The notes below the pieces were generated by a model that did no database searches, was not told the DNA's origin, and saw only the letters and a list, made by a program, of their open reading frames with translations. A DNA stretch of 64,000 nucleotides from UBA970 sp049419605 (GTDB lineage Bacteria; Bacillota_I; Bacilli_A; RFN20; CAG-826), in assembly GCA_049419605.1 (NCBI GenBank), contig JBMSKF010000005.1, positions 1-64,000 on the forward strand, given 5' to 3'. Made by a program: the position numbers and the translations under genes. Each line of letters starts with the position of its first letter. The first letter of the stretch is position 1. Shown here piece after piece: positions 27,822 to 36,624 of the stretch.

Positions 27822-28495
27822 AGCAAACATTACTCGCCTCTAAACATCTTCTTTTCCTCTATGTGACAGGTGTTTTGACTGCCTCATTAGGCGTGTTTTT
27901 GATGAAATCTAGTACTTTAGGTTTAGGACCTTGGGGTGTTGCAGCTTATGAACTTAATGCTTTATTGAATCCAATTCTTGGCTTCTTTACTTTTGGTGCC
28001 GCCTCCACCGTTCATACATACACAATGATTTTATTTATCTTACTCATTAATAAAAATTTAAAATCAGCATTTGTGTTTGTTTCTGTATTATTAACGAACG
28101 GTATGGTGGATTTTTATGACTATATTTTATTTCCACAATGGGTGATTAACAATTTAGAATCTGCAATCTTGAGTCATGGGGTTGGTTTTCTTGTGTATTG
28201 TTTGGGATCCGCATTATTAATTCTTTCAACATTCCCCGGCATGGTGATTGAAGAATTTACTTTTGCCATCATGAAATTATTTAAGATCAAAAACTATCCA
28301 TTGATGCGCACGATTGTTGCATATTTTGGTTTTGTTTTAGCGTTGATTTACGGTCTATTGTCTGGCACGAATGCAAGTTCGATCACTTGGTTATCGTTTG
28401 TCCTTGGTGTTGCCTTTGGACCAGTGATTCAAAAAATCGTCAAAACGATTCGCCAATCAAAATTAGGAATTCACCTTAAGACTAAACAAGCTTAA
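27818..28495 (+). CDS. YczE/YitT-like membrane protein (second of tandem pair)
   Basis: This 225-residue paralogue has the equivalent motif STLGLGPWGVAAYELN and similar helix spacing. ATGA coupling to the first copy supports a shared complex. Its last codons lie in an 18-bp palindrome and its stop overlaps the stop of the convergent gene by four bases. Confidence 0.75.
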   Translation: MKQTLLASKHLLFLYVTGVLTASLGVFLMKSSTLGLGPWGVAAYELNALLNPILGFFTFGAASTVHTYTMILFILLINKNLKSAFVFVSVLLTNGMVDFYDYILFPQWVINNLESAILSHGVGFLVYCLGSALLILSTFPGMVIEEFTFAIMKLFKIKNYPLMRTIVAYFGFVLALIYGLLSGTNASSITWLSFVLGVAFGPVIQKIVKTIRQSKLGIHLKTKQA

Positions 28496-28502
28496 GCTTG
28501 TT
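28485..28502. repeat. Perfect palindrome spanning two convergent stop codons
   Basis: AACAAGCTTAAGCTTGTT is an 18-bp perfect palindrome. The TAA stops of the genes on both strands lie in its centre, and both proteins end in Gln-Ala. It may act as a hairpin for both transcripts but lacks a T-run. Confidence 0.7.
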
Positions 28503-30618
28503 GATATTCGGGAAAAACAAGCGTTTGTAGAATTGAATCCGAGGTGAAGTCATAACTGATCATTTGTTGGTTTGATAAAGTGTGAATGACTTGATTGATC
28601 ATGACCCCTCGATCCACTTGCACATAACCTAATTCACTTGAAGGATGTTCGACTTTTTCAATGAGCGAAATAGGTTCTTCTTGGTTGAAATCAATTTTAA
28701 AGACAAAGTAGTAACTATGATAAGTGAACGTATAGTCATAATAAACATCCGTTTTAATATCACCATCTTCATTTTCTTCGGTCACAATGTCTTCCACAAT
28801 ATGGTAACTATAAGCATTGACAGCAAAGGCGAAGATGCCATGTTCAACGGATACCGTGATCGCTTTGTGATCCCATAATGCTTCTGCCCAACTCCAACCC
28901 CACACTTGACCTTCTTGGTCTGACATGTCGCTTAATAATTCTTGAGAGAAATTTAATGTTTGAATCACATCACTTTCTCCTTCTGCAGTGGAGTAAGCGG
29001 ATAATTTCATTCCCGTAATTTGCCCTTCTTCATTCGCGTCATAGCCTAATCCAATGAGTTGACCATCACCCCATGGATGTTGATAAGTATCAAATCCAGG
29101 CAATACAATTTCTTCACGAATTTCCGGATTAAGTGGATCGCTTAAATCGATAATGTATAAAGGATCAGTTCTTAAAAACGTCACCACATAAGCTAAATGT
29201 TCTTGGAAACGGACAGACATAATGGATTCGCCTGGTTTTCCTAAACCTTCTTCAATAAGAGCAACTATACCGAAATTACCATTTTCTAAATCACTTAAGA
29301 TATATAGACGATTGGTAACAGTGCGATTTTCCCACGACCACCACCATTCTCCAGCACGCCAATCCCAAACCGTATCCGTCGTAGCGATACGGAAATTTCC
29401 TTCAAATTCATCAAGCGCGAATTGATTGACTGCCACACCACGAATGGTACCAACTGCCACTAAGGTAAGGTCACCCGTTTCAATTTCAAGATCAAATTTC
29501 ATAATCGTTGTTGTTTGATAACTTTGTGGTTCTTCCCAAACATAATTGGATTGCGCTAAATAAAGGTGTTCAAAATTGACATATAATTTTTTGTAATCAG
29601 GCGTTGTTCCTAAATAGCCAGAGGTACGGTAAGTTAAGTCTTCTGGTGTTGAACGTAAGGGAATGCCTGTTAAAGTCGTCATCGCATATAAATTATCTTC
29701 GTTAATATAAGTCATTGAAGCGTAAGGCATGTATGCTTTTTCGCCATCATTTTCAATATAAGATGGGCGTAATTCTTGACCAACTTGATAAGAATAAAAA
29801 TAGTAATGACCAACTAAAAATAGTGTTTCTTGAACGATGTTATCGCCTTCCATGATAGGAACAATTCGGTGATCAATGAACGCTGCATCCGTTTGAAGAC
29901 TATACACAATATTTAAAGTTGCACGATCAATGATCATCACCGATCCAGTGGGTTGCCACCAAACAAAATCTGCACAGAAATAAACATCTCCATTTTCATC
30001 TTCTTTGGCACATGAAGATTGAGTTAAATTATAACGATAACCAATAATAATTAAATATTGATCCGTTAAATACATACTGTCGGTGTATACCGTTTCTTCT
30101 GCAGTATTTAAATTAATGGTTGTAACATATTCCACCACATTATTTGTATCCACGGTCATCACTCGCACACGACTATCCCAGCGACTTGCATAATAAATAA
30201 ATTCACCATCGGTCTTAACAACATCGCCTTCCTTGACGCCAGCAACTTGACTATTGGTATCAACAAATGAATTTTCTTTACTAGTTTGTTCTGAATTAGC
30301 TGTTGAATCTTCTGCAACACCTGGACTTAAGACACCAGTAAATTCTCCCCTGGTTTCATTTGCTGCTTGAAGAAGAGAGCGTAAGTGATTTTCATCCTGG
30401 ACTTGATTGATACCCACTCGTTGAAGCGGAACGGGATCGACGGACTTTGGTGTTAAAGTCCCCACCAACAATAAAGAGGTGGTTAACAAGAAACCCAATA
30501 ATGGTCCAACTTGTATCTTTATTTTAGGTTGGAATGTTCTTTGCATCATGAAGTAAGCAAAACTGACCAAAAACCCTAAAAAACCTACAAAAATCATTAA
30601 ATTAAGAATATTATTCAT
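28492..30618 (-). CDS. Membrane-anchored beta-propeller domain protein (Pfam Beta_propel type)
   Basis: The 708-residue product has two N-terminal hydrophobic helices (about 4-25 and 40-58). A linker leads to the segment VDTNSQVAGVKEGDVVKTDGEFIYY, which is the start signature of the secreted C-terminal beta-propeller family. The rest is beta-rich with repeated LYI/YIID strands and extracytoplasmic. An in-frame ATG at 30630 exists, but 30618 has AGGATGG at a proper distance and TATAAT at 30645-30640 places the transcription start near 30633. The function of this family is unknown. It is convergent with the YczE pair. Confidence 0.78.
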   Translation of the reverse strand: MNNILNLMIFVGFLGFLVSFAYFMMQRTFQPKIKIQVGPLLGFLLTTSLLLVGTLTPKSVDPVPLQRVGINQVQDENHLRSLLQAANETRGEFTGVLSPGVAEDSTANSEQTSKENSFVDTNSQVAGVKEGDVVKTDGEFIYYASRWDSRVRVMTVDTNNVVEYVTTINLNTAEETVYTDSMYLTDQYLIIIGYRYNLTQSSCAKEDENGDVYFCADFVWWQPTGSVMIIDRATLNIVYSLQTDAAFIDHRIVPIMEGDNIVQETLFLVGHYYFYSYQVGQELRPSYIENDGEKAYMPYASMTYINEDNLYAMTTLTGIPLRSTPEDLTYRTSGYLGTTPDYKKLYVNFEHLYLAQSNYVWEEPQSYQTTTIMKFDLEIETGDLTLVAVGTIRGVAVNQFALDEFEGNFRIATTDTVWDWRAGEWWWSWENRTVTNRLYILSDLENGNFGIVALIEEGLGKPGESIMSVRFQEHLAYVVTFLRTDPLYIIDLSDPLNPEIREEIVLPGFDTYQHPWGDGQLIGLGYDANEEGQITGMKLSAYSTAEGESDVIQTLNFSQELLSDMSDQEGQVWGWSWAEALWDHKAITVSVEHGIFAFAVNAYSYHIVEDIVTEENEDGDIKTDVYYDYTFTYHSYYFVFKIDFNQEEPISLIEKVEHPSSELGYVQVDRGVMINQVIHTLSNQQMISYDFTSDSILQTLVFPEYQQA

Positions 30619-30759
30619 TTCAAATTCCATCCTATCTACATTATAGACAAGTCAAAAGGCGTTTTCTTTCTCGAATTCATCACTTGCTTAAGTTAAAATA
30701 GTATTAATGGTAATTTATCACATAATGTTCACTCATTTTAATAGAAAGAAATAACCCCA

Positions 30760-31674
30760 ATGATTTACACAATTACGTTAAATCCAAGTCTTGATTACTA
30801 TTTAGATTTACCAAAATTAAAACTAGGTTCTTTAAACCGTTCGTCGAATGCAAAAGTCGTTGCAGCAGGTAAAGGCATCAATGTTTCTGTCATGTTAAAT
30901 ACTTTAGGGGTAAAATCCACCATCCTTGGTTTCTTTGGTGGTTTCACTGGTGACTACATGTTAGGACAATTAGGTCGTTACTTAAATATCCACCTTAGAC
31001 CAACGATGATTGAAGGAACATCTAGAATTAATGTGAAATTGATTCATGATCAAGAAACTGAACTCAATGCTTCAGGTCCAGAAATTAATGGTTCAGAATT
31101 GAATAATTTACTCAATCAATTGAATACAATTACTTCAAAAGATGTTGTGGTTATTTCAGGATCTACCACTGCGAATGATAAAACCGGATTGATTGAACAA
31201 ATTGTCAAATACATCATTCAAAGAAAAATCGATTTTGTCTTAGATGTTTCTGGACAAGAATTAAAGAAATTAATCAAATATAAACCTTTAATCATTAAAC
31301 CCAATTTATCTGAATTTCAATTTTTAGCAGACACAGAAGCCACTGATATAAAGAAGTTACTTCCTCAAGCTAAGAAAGTGGCAGAAATTACTCAAAATAG
31401 AGTGTTGTTATCCTTGGGTGAAAATGGTGCTATTTTCGTCGATAAAAATAAAGCTTATCATGTGGAAGCTCCTCAAGTTAAAGTCCAACATACGGTTGGT
31501 GCTGGCGATGCTTTACTTGCGGGTTATATGTCTAAATTTGAAAAAACTTCTGATCATAAAGTATCCTTAGCCTTTGCCATGGCCTTAGCTGTCAAAAAGG
31601 TAGAAGGTGGCGATGTGACCAATTTAGCTGAACTCGAAAAATTAGCGGCAACAATTAAAATTAAGACGCTTTAA
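30760..31674 (+). CDS. PfkB-family hexose-phosphate kinase (1-phosphofructokinase / tagatose-6-phosphate kinase type)
   Basis: A 304-residue kinase that matches the FruK/LacC branch. TLNPSLDYYLDL is at the N-terminus, NAKVVAAGKGINVSVML is the GG/KGxNV sugar-phosphate motif, and HTVGAGDALLAGYM holds the catalytic Asp and the anion hole. It would phosphorylate fructose 1-phosphate or tagatose 6-phosphate. No PTS gene is present; instead a sugar-porter-like MFS gene starts two bases after its stop, so the true substrate is uncertain. Confidence 0.85.
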   Translation: MIYTITLNPSLDYYLDLPKLKLGSLNRSSNAKVVAAGKGINVSVMLNTLGVKSTILGFFGGFTGDYMLGQLGRYLNIHLRPTMIEGTSRINVKLIHDQETELNASGPEINGSELNNLLNQLNTITSKDVVVISGSTTANDKTGLIEQIVKYIIQRKIDFVLDVSGQELKKLIKYKPLIIKPNLSEFQFLADTEATDIKKLLPQAKKVAEITQNRVLLSLGENGAIFVDKNKAYHVEAPQVKVQHTVGAGDALLAGYMSKFEKTSDHKVSLAFAMALAVKKVEGGDVTNLAELEKLAATIKIKTL

Positions 31675-31676
31675 TC

Positions 31677-33158
31677 ATGAAATTAAATTATCAACGTACG
31701 ATTCTAATTGGTTTAGCATTCTTATCGATCCAACTCTTTTGGGGTTTTTATGAAGCGGTCATTTCTAAAATGCTCGTCGATTCATTTGGACTGAATCCAT
31801 TTTGGTCTAATTTTGTCATGACGTTTGATAATCTTATGGGTTTGTTTTTATTACCCTTTTTTGGAACTTTATCTGATCGCTCTACTTCTAAACTAGGTAA
31901 AAGAACTCCCTTTATTACCATCGGGATTATCATTGCCGCCTTTTTTATCGTGGGGGTTGCATTAGTTGATTTTTATCAACAATCTGCGGTAGTCGATGCG
32001 GGAATTCTAGGCATTACCCAAACCAATCAAAATTATAGTTTTGCTACCCAAACTGATTTAAAAGATCTCATCATTGATATTGCAGTAACGCATAATCGTG
32101 ATTACACCCTTGTTGGAGATGTGGTTTATTTTGCAAGTAAATTAGACGCATCCTTTGTTCGATATACACTTATCTTCAATCAAATCACATTGATTTCACC
32201 AATTTATTTAATTTTATATATCCTGACATTATTTATCGTCTTAATTGCTATGTCTTATTATCGAACCCCTGCCGTTTCGCTGATGCCTGACATTACCCCA
32301 AAACCATTTCGCAGTGTTGCCAATGCCATTATTAATTTAATGGGAGTTTTAGGATACATAGTGGCCACGCTCATTATTAACGCAGCCACCGAAGAATTTA
32401 CTTCCTATATTCGTGCCTTCATCATGCTCTCATTAACCATGGTTGCAATTTTATTATTATTCCGTTTTATTGTGAAGGAAGTAGCTTGGGTAAAAGACAT
32501 GCACCGCGTTTCGATTCAACAAGGTTATGAAACGGAAGCAGAAGATCAAGCAAGAAAAGACAATGTTGCCACCCCACTGAAAAAAGAATATCAATTAAGT
32601 TTTTGGCTAATCATGGTGTCTGTATTTTTATGGTTCTTTAGCTTTAATGCAGTGACCACAAAGTTCACGGATTATGCTAGTAATGTCCTAGAAATCACAA
32701 ACTATGTTTTACCTGTTACGGTCGCTAACATTGCAGCGTTAATTGGATTTTTACCCCTGGCAGCACTTGCGAATAAAATTGGTAGAAAAAAGACTGTCTT
32801 ACTTGGGATTCTCATGCTTGCATTAGGAACGCTTGTTGGTTCATTTTTAACAGTAGAAACTTCATGGATTATCTATCTCATCATGCCAATCGCTGGCTTA
32901 GGATTTGCCGCAATTAATGTCAATTCCTATCCGATGATTGTGGAAATGTCTTCAGGAAGTAATATTGGTAAATATACCGGTTACTACTATACTGCCTCGA
33001 TGGCAGCGCAAATTTTCACACCTTTATTGTCTGGGGCATTAATGACAGCCTTTGGATTAAGATTGCTATTTCCCTATGCTACTTTCTTTGCATTATTAAG
33101 TTTTGGAACCATGTTTTTTGTGCGACATGGTGAAGCAAGTAAACTTAAATCTGAGTGA
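31677..33158 (+). CDS. MFS sugar transporter, GPH/SLC45-like
   Basis: This 493-residue protein has about twelve membrane helices. QLFWGFYEAVISKMLV and GTLSDRSTSKLGKRTPFI resemble the glycoside-pentoside-hexuronide and SLC45-type carriers, including sucrose transporters. A non-family insertion (about 95-145) lies between early helices. It is closely coupled to the PfkB kinase. Its TGA stop forms part of an extended -10 for the next gene. Substrate inferred to be a sugar. Confidence 0.78.
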   Translation: MKLNYQRTILIGLAFLSIQLFWGFYEAVISKMLVDSFGLNPFWSNFVMTFDNLMGLFLLPFFGTLSDRSTSKLGKRTPFITIGIIIAAFFIVGVALVDFYQQSAVVDAGILGITQTNQNYSFATQTDLKDLIIDIAVTHNRDYTLVGDVVYFASKLDASFVRYTLIFNQITLISPIYLILYILTLFIVLIAMSYYRTPAVSLMPDITPKPFRSVANAIINLMGVLGYIVATLIINAATEEFTSYIRAFIMLSLTMVAILLLFRFIVKEVAWVKDMHRVSIQQGYETEAEDQARKDNVATPLKKEYQLSFWLIMVSVFLWFFSFNAVTTKFTDYASNVLEITNYVLPVTVANIAALIGFLPLAALANKIGRKKTVLLGILMLALGTLVGSFLTVETSWIIYLIMPIAGLGFAAINVNSYPMIVEMSSGSNIGKYTGYYYTASMAAQIFTPLLSGALMTAFGLRLLFPYATFFALLSFGTMFFVRHGEASKLKSE

Positions 33159-33164
33159 TATAAT
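33156..33164 (+). promoter_or_regulatory. Extended -10 promoter of ald built on the upstream stop codon
   Basis: TGATATAAT is an extended -10 (TGnTATAAT) whose TGA is the stop codon of the MFS gene. Transcription would start near 33171, leaving a short leader with GAGGAG. Confidence 0.65.
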
Positions 33165-33187
33165 AAATTCGAATCGAGGAGACCCCT

Positions 33188-34312
33188 ATGATCATTGGTG
33201 TCCCAAAAGAAATTAAAAAATTAGAATATCGCGTCGGCTTAACCCCAGCATCTGCAAAGGCATACCTACAAGCTGGTCATCAAGTTTTGATTCAACAAGA
33301 TGCAGGTTTAGGGTCGGGTTTTTCAAATGATGAATACCTTCATGTGGGTTGTAAAATTTTATCCACCATTCAAGAAGTTTATGCAAAAGCTGAAATGATT
33401 ATTAAGGTAAAAGAACCACTTGAAGAAGAATTTAATTTACTAAGACCTCATCAAATTCTTTATACCTTTTTACATTTAGCCGCGGCAAAACCGCTTACCG
33501 ATGCCTTATTAAAAAATAAAGTCACTGCAATTGCTTATGAAACTATTAAAGATACAAATGGTAGACTTCCAGTGCTAAGACCAATGTCAGAAGTTGCGGG
33601 TCGACTCGCTGTACAAGAAGGCGCTAAATTTTTAGAAAAAGCTTTTGGTGGTCGCGGTGTTTTATTGGGTGGTATTCCAGGTGTTGAACCTGGTCATGTC
33701 GTTGTCTTAGGTGCGAATGGTTATGCTGGATTTAATGCCACACAAATTGCACTTGGTATGCAAGCGAAAGTCACCGCGATTGACGTCAAGTTTAATCAAG
33801 TCGAAACCTTACTACCATTTGCCAATGGTCGATTAACGATGTTGACCTCTAACGAAACCAATATTCTCAATAGTATTCAACATGCCGATCTTGTTGTCTC
33901 TACCGTCCTTATTCCTGGAGATGCTGCGCCTAAACTGATTAAAAAGTCTTATTTGAAAATGATGCCAAAAGGTTCAGTCATCGTTGATGTGGCGATTGAT
34001 CAAGGCGGCAGTACGGAAACTAGTAAAGTAACGTACCATGATCAACCCATTTATGAAATCGATGGCGTCATTCATTACTGTGTTGCGAATATGCCAGGGG
34101 CAGTGCCGCGAACTTCCACGATTGGTTTAAATCAAGCAACCCTTCCTTTTGGTTTAGCGATCGCAAATTTAGGATTCAAAGAAGCAATGAAAAAAGATCC
34201 GGGTCTAGCAAGCGGACTTAACACATACCAAGGCAAGATTACTTTCCCGGCCTTAGCCCAATTATTTAAATTACCTTTATTAACCGTTAACGAAGTGATT
34301 TCAACACGTTGA
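33188..34312 (+). CDS. ald: Alanine dehydrogenase
   Basis: A 374-residue enzyme of the usual length that interconverts L-alanine and pyruvate with NAD. The N-terminus MIIGVPKEIKKLEYRVGLTP, KVKEP with the substrate Lys, and FLHLAA with the catalytic His are present. The dinucleotide motif reads GANGYAGFNA rather than the usual GGGVVGTNAA, so its first conserved Gly appears replaced by Ala; binding is probably kept. The gene overlaps ribH tail-to-tail by 26 bases. Confidence 0.93.
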   Translation: MIIGVPKEIKKLEYRVGLTPASAKAYLQAGHQVLIQQDAGLGSGFSNDEYLHVGCKILSTIQEVYAKAEMIIKVKEPLEEEFNLLRPHQILYTFLHLAAAKPLTDALLKNKVTAIAYETIKDTNGRLPVLRPMSEVAGRLAVQEGAKFLEKAFGGRGVLLGGIPGVEPGHVVVLGANGYAGFNATQIALGMQAKVTAIDVKFNQVETLLPFANGRLTMLTSNETNILNSIQHADLVVSTVLIPGDAAPKLIKKSYLKMMPKGSVIVDVAIDQGGSTETSKVTYHDQPIYEIDGVIHYCVANMPGAVPRTSTIGLNQATLPFGLAIANLGFKEAMKKDPGLASGLNTYQGKITFPALAQLFKLPLLTVNEVISTR

Positions 34313-34718
34313 TCATCGACAAGGCTGCTATTGCACATTCATAACCTTTGTTGGTTTTATCTCCTTTCGCACGGGCTTCTGCCTGTGCTTCATTGTCTGT
34401 AGTTAACACACCAAAAATCACAGGTTTCATTAATTTCAAACCTACATCCATAATGCCTCGTGCTGTTTCTGAACACACATAATCATAGTGACTGGTTTCT
34501 CCACGAATCACTGCCCCTAAACAAATCACCGCAGCGGTCATCATTTGTTGGCCAGCAGCAAGGGCGGCAATCGGTAATTCAAATGCACCAGGAACTTTAG
34601 TTACAACAATGTTTTGTTTGGAAAACTTTTGGTCAGTCAAGGCGCGTAATGCACCTTGTAAAAGTTGTTCAGGAATAGGGTTATTGAATTCGGAAACGAT
34701 AATGTGAATTTTTTTCAT
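34287..34718 (-). CDS. ribH: 6,7-dimethyl-8-ribityllumazine synthase
   Basis: The 143-residue protein condenses the ribitylaminouracil with dihydroxybutanone phosphate. VPGAFELPIAA, GAVIRGETSHYDYV with the catalytic His, and the late GVLTTDNEAQAEARA are conserved. It is slightly shorter than the typical 150-160 residues at both ends. AAGGAGG precedes the start, and it is last in the riboflavin operon. Confidence 0.95.
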   Translation of the reverse strand: MKKIHIIVSEFNNPIPEQLLQGALRALTDQKFSKQNIVVTKVPGAFELPIAALAAGQQMMTAAVICLGAVIRGETSHYDYVCSETARGIMDVGLKLMKPVIFGVLTTDNEAQAEARAKGDKTNKGYECAIAALSMINVLKSLR

Positions 34719-34730
34719 GAGTGAACCTCC

Positions 34731-35330
34731 TTATGGTTTCATGAGTTGACTAATCTCTAAAATTGGCATCCTTAATTTGGTCGCAAGTTTAAATAAATCT
34801 TGACGACGGGCCATCTTACCATTGGGTAATATAATTTCACAAATGACGGCTACCGGTTTGAGTTTAGCTAACTGCATTAAGGCTAAAGATGCTTCCGTGT
34901 GGCCAGGTCGAGATTGAACACCACCCGCTTTACCGATAAGAGGAAAGATATGACCAGGTCTAACAAAATCATCTATTTTTGCATTTGGATTTGCCAATTG
35001 ATTTAATGTATCTGCCCGTTCTTGAGCACTTATCCCAGTTGTATTGGTTTTTGCATCAATGGACACTGTAAATGCAGTACGGAAACTTTCAGTATTGGTT
35101 TTGACCATCAATGGTAAGTCTAGTTTTTTAGCAATGGTATCACTAATGGGAGCGCACACTAAACCTTTACCTAGTGTAATCATGGTGTTGATTGTTTTTT
35201 CAGTCGCGAATTCCGCCGCCATTACAAAATCACCTTCATTTTCACGATGAATATCGTCGACCAAGATAATCAATCGACCTTTTTGTAAGGCATGAATAGC
35301 TTCTAAAAGTGATGAAAATTTTGTTTTCAT
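34731..35330 (-). CDS. ribB: 3,4-dihydroxy-2-butanone 4-phosphate synthase, monofunctional
   Basis: This 199-residue protein has the metal and substrate motif DDIHRENEGDFVMAAEF and RPGHIFPL, RPGHTEASLALMQLA. Most Firmicutes have a RibBA fusion with GTP cyclohydrolase II; here only the RibB half exists. The ATG overlaps the stop of ribE (ATGA). Missing ribA must be supplied elsewhere or the pathway is incomplete. Confidence 0.95.
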   Translation of the reverse strand: MKTKFSSLLEAIHALQKGRLIILVDDIHRENEGDFVMAAEFATEKTINTMITLGKGLVCAPISDTIAKKLDLPLMVKTNTESFRTAFTVSIDAKTNTTGISAQERADTLNQLANPNAKIDDFVRPGHIFPLIGKAGGVQSRPGHTEASLALMQLAKLKPVAVICEIILPNGKMARRQDLFKLATKLRMPILEISQLMKP

Positions 35331-35914
35331 TTTTGCATTAATTTCTCAACATACTTCGCCAGCATATCGACTTCAATATTAACTGGATCACCAATCTTCT
35401 TGGATAATAAAGTGGTATGTAGTTTCGTGTGAGGAATAATCCAAAGTGCAAAAGACGTTTTCGTTACATCGGTTAAAGTTAAAGAAATACCATCCACTGC
35501 CACACTACCTTTTTGAATCATATATTTGGTGAGCGTTTCTGGCACTTCAATCGTGACGATGGTGGCAATGCCTTCTTGCTTAAGATTAATAATTTTACCA
35601 ACGCCATCAACATGGCCTGAAACTTGATGACCCCCATTTCGTTGACTCGCGGCAAGGGCTCTTTCTAAGTTAATACCCGTCCCTTCTTTCCATAATCGTA
35701 AAGCGGTGACCTGAATGGTTTCTTTCATCACTTCCACATCGTAAGTTCTCAATGATTTTTTCACAACCGTTAAACAAATCCCGTCATGCGCAATCGAGTC
35801 ACCAAGTTTTGTACCCTTTAAAACCTGTTTAGCTTGAATGGTGTAACGGAAACCATCTGCAAGTTGCTGTATTTTTTGAATGGTACCAATTTCTTCAATA
35901 ATGCCTGAGAACAT
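35327..35914 (-). CDS. ribE: Riboflavin synthase alpha subunit
   Basis: A 195-residue trimeric enzyme that dismutates lumazine into riboflavin. MFSGIIEEIG is the standard start, and two lumazine-binding repeats are visible: DGICLTVV with NLERALA and GGHQVSGHVDG, then DGISLTL. An upstream extension to 35965 is open but lies inside ribD; the ATG at 35914 comes one base after the ribD stop with AAAGG before it. Confidence 0.95.
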   Translation of the reverse strand: MFSGIIEEIGTIQKIQQLADGFRYTIQAKQVLKGTKLGDSIAHDGICLTVVKKSLRTYDVEVMKETIQVTALRLWKEGTGINLERALAASQRNGGHQVSGHVDGVGKIINLKQEGIATIVTIEVPETLTKYMIQKGSVAVDGISLTLTDVTKTSFALWIIPHTKLHTTLLSKKIGDPVNIEVDMLAKYVEKLMQK

Positions 35915-35915
35915 A

Positions 35916-36338
35916 TTATTTAAACCTTTCAAAATAAGCTTGATTGAGTGAGCGATTTTCAGCATCCATCAAACCCGTGACGACTTCGATTCCAGCTTTT
36001 TTCAATACGTTGACGCCATCTCCATTTTCGATGGGGTTGGGATCCAAAGAAGCGATCACAACCTTTTTAACTTTCTTGCGAATTAAAAATTGAGCACAAG
36101 AAGGAAAATAATCATCGTGTGCACATGGTTCTAACGTCACATAGACAGTGGAACCTTCTACATCAAAGTCTTGGTCTTTAAAGGCGGCAAATTCTGCATG
36201 TAGACCAAAAAGTTTTTCGTGGTAACCCTTGGTAATGACATGGCGATTTTTGGTAAATACAGCGCCGACCAAAGGATCATGACCCACCATCCCTTTTGCC
36301 TGCGCAGCAAGGGTGAAGGCTTGTCTCATAAAATCCAT
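35916..36338 (-). CDS. ribD: RibD deaminase domain only
   Basis: The 140-residue product holds only the N-terminal deaminase half of RibD. The zinc ligands are His in GLHAEFAAF and the two Cys in LEPCAHDDYFPSC; DPNP is also conserved. The C-terminal reductase domain (about 200 residues in bifunctional RibD) is absent, and no separate reductase gene lies nearby. The ATG at 36338 matches family starts (MDFMRQAFTLA); the open frame continues to 36407 but crosses the riboswitch terminator. First gene of the FMN-controlled operon. Confidence 0.88.
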   Translation of the reverse strand: MDFMRQAFTLAAQAKGMVGHDPLVGAVFTKNRHVITKGYHEKLFGLHAEFAAFKDQDFDVEGSTVYVTLEPCAHDDYFPSCAQFLIRKKVKKVVIASLDPNPIENGDGVNVLKKAGIEVVTGLMDAENRSLNQAYFERFK

Positions 36339-36358
36339 GTCTGTTTTAATTTTCAAAT

Positions 36359-36389
36359 AAAAACCCTGACCTTTAAGTAAGTTCAGGGT
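36359..36389 (-). terminator. Riboswitch expression-platform terminator
   Basis: On the minus strand ACCCTGA (36389-36383) can pair with TCAGGGT (36369-36363), followed by TTTTT. It sits between the FMN aptamer and ribD, so FMN binding most likely triggers premature termination. Confidence 0.75.
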
Positions 36390-36405
36390 ACATATGAAAA
36401 ATGAC

Positions 36406-36512
36406 ATCTTCTTTCATCCAGACTTTACTGTCGCCACTTGAATTACACAAGTTCCTGCATTGCTGCTCGCGGGGTTGACCGCCGATTGGGAGTTACACCC
36501 TACCCTGAAGAT
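36406..36512 (-). ncRNA. FMN riboswitch (RFN element)
   Basis: Reading the minus strand, the element opens with ATCTTCAGGGTAGGG and contains CAATCGGCGGTCAACCCCG, CGAGC, GCGACAGT and AGTCTGGATGAAAGAAGAT. These are the conserved blocks of the RFN aptamer in the correct order, with closing stem ATCTTC/GAAGAT. It controls ribD-ribE-ribB-ribH in response to flavin mononucleotide. Confidence 0.97.
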
Positions 36513-36520
36513 ACGCTTAT

Positions 36521-36526
36521 ATTATA
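36521..36526 (-). promoter_or_regulatory. -10 of the riboflavin operon
   Basis: TATAAT on the minus strand ends eight to nine bases before the first aptamer base, placing the transcript start at the riboswitch 5' end. No strong -35 is visible. Confidence 0.65.
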
Positions 36527-36624
36527 GGAGAACAAATTCAAAAAGTATAACGATATGATTAAAGGAAAATTCATATCTTTTTAATGGATTTTCGGTTAAA
36601 ATATGAAGGAAGAGTGGGGACTTT

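Noticed and set aside
36339..36407. 23-codon N-terminal extension of ribD
   Set aside because: It crosses the riboswitch terminator and does not match RibD starts; ATG 36338 does.
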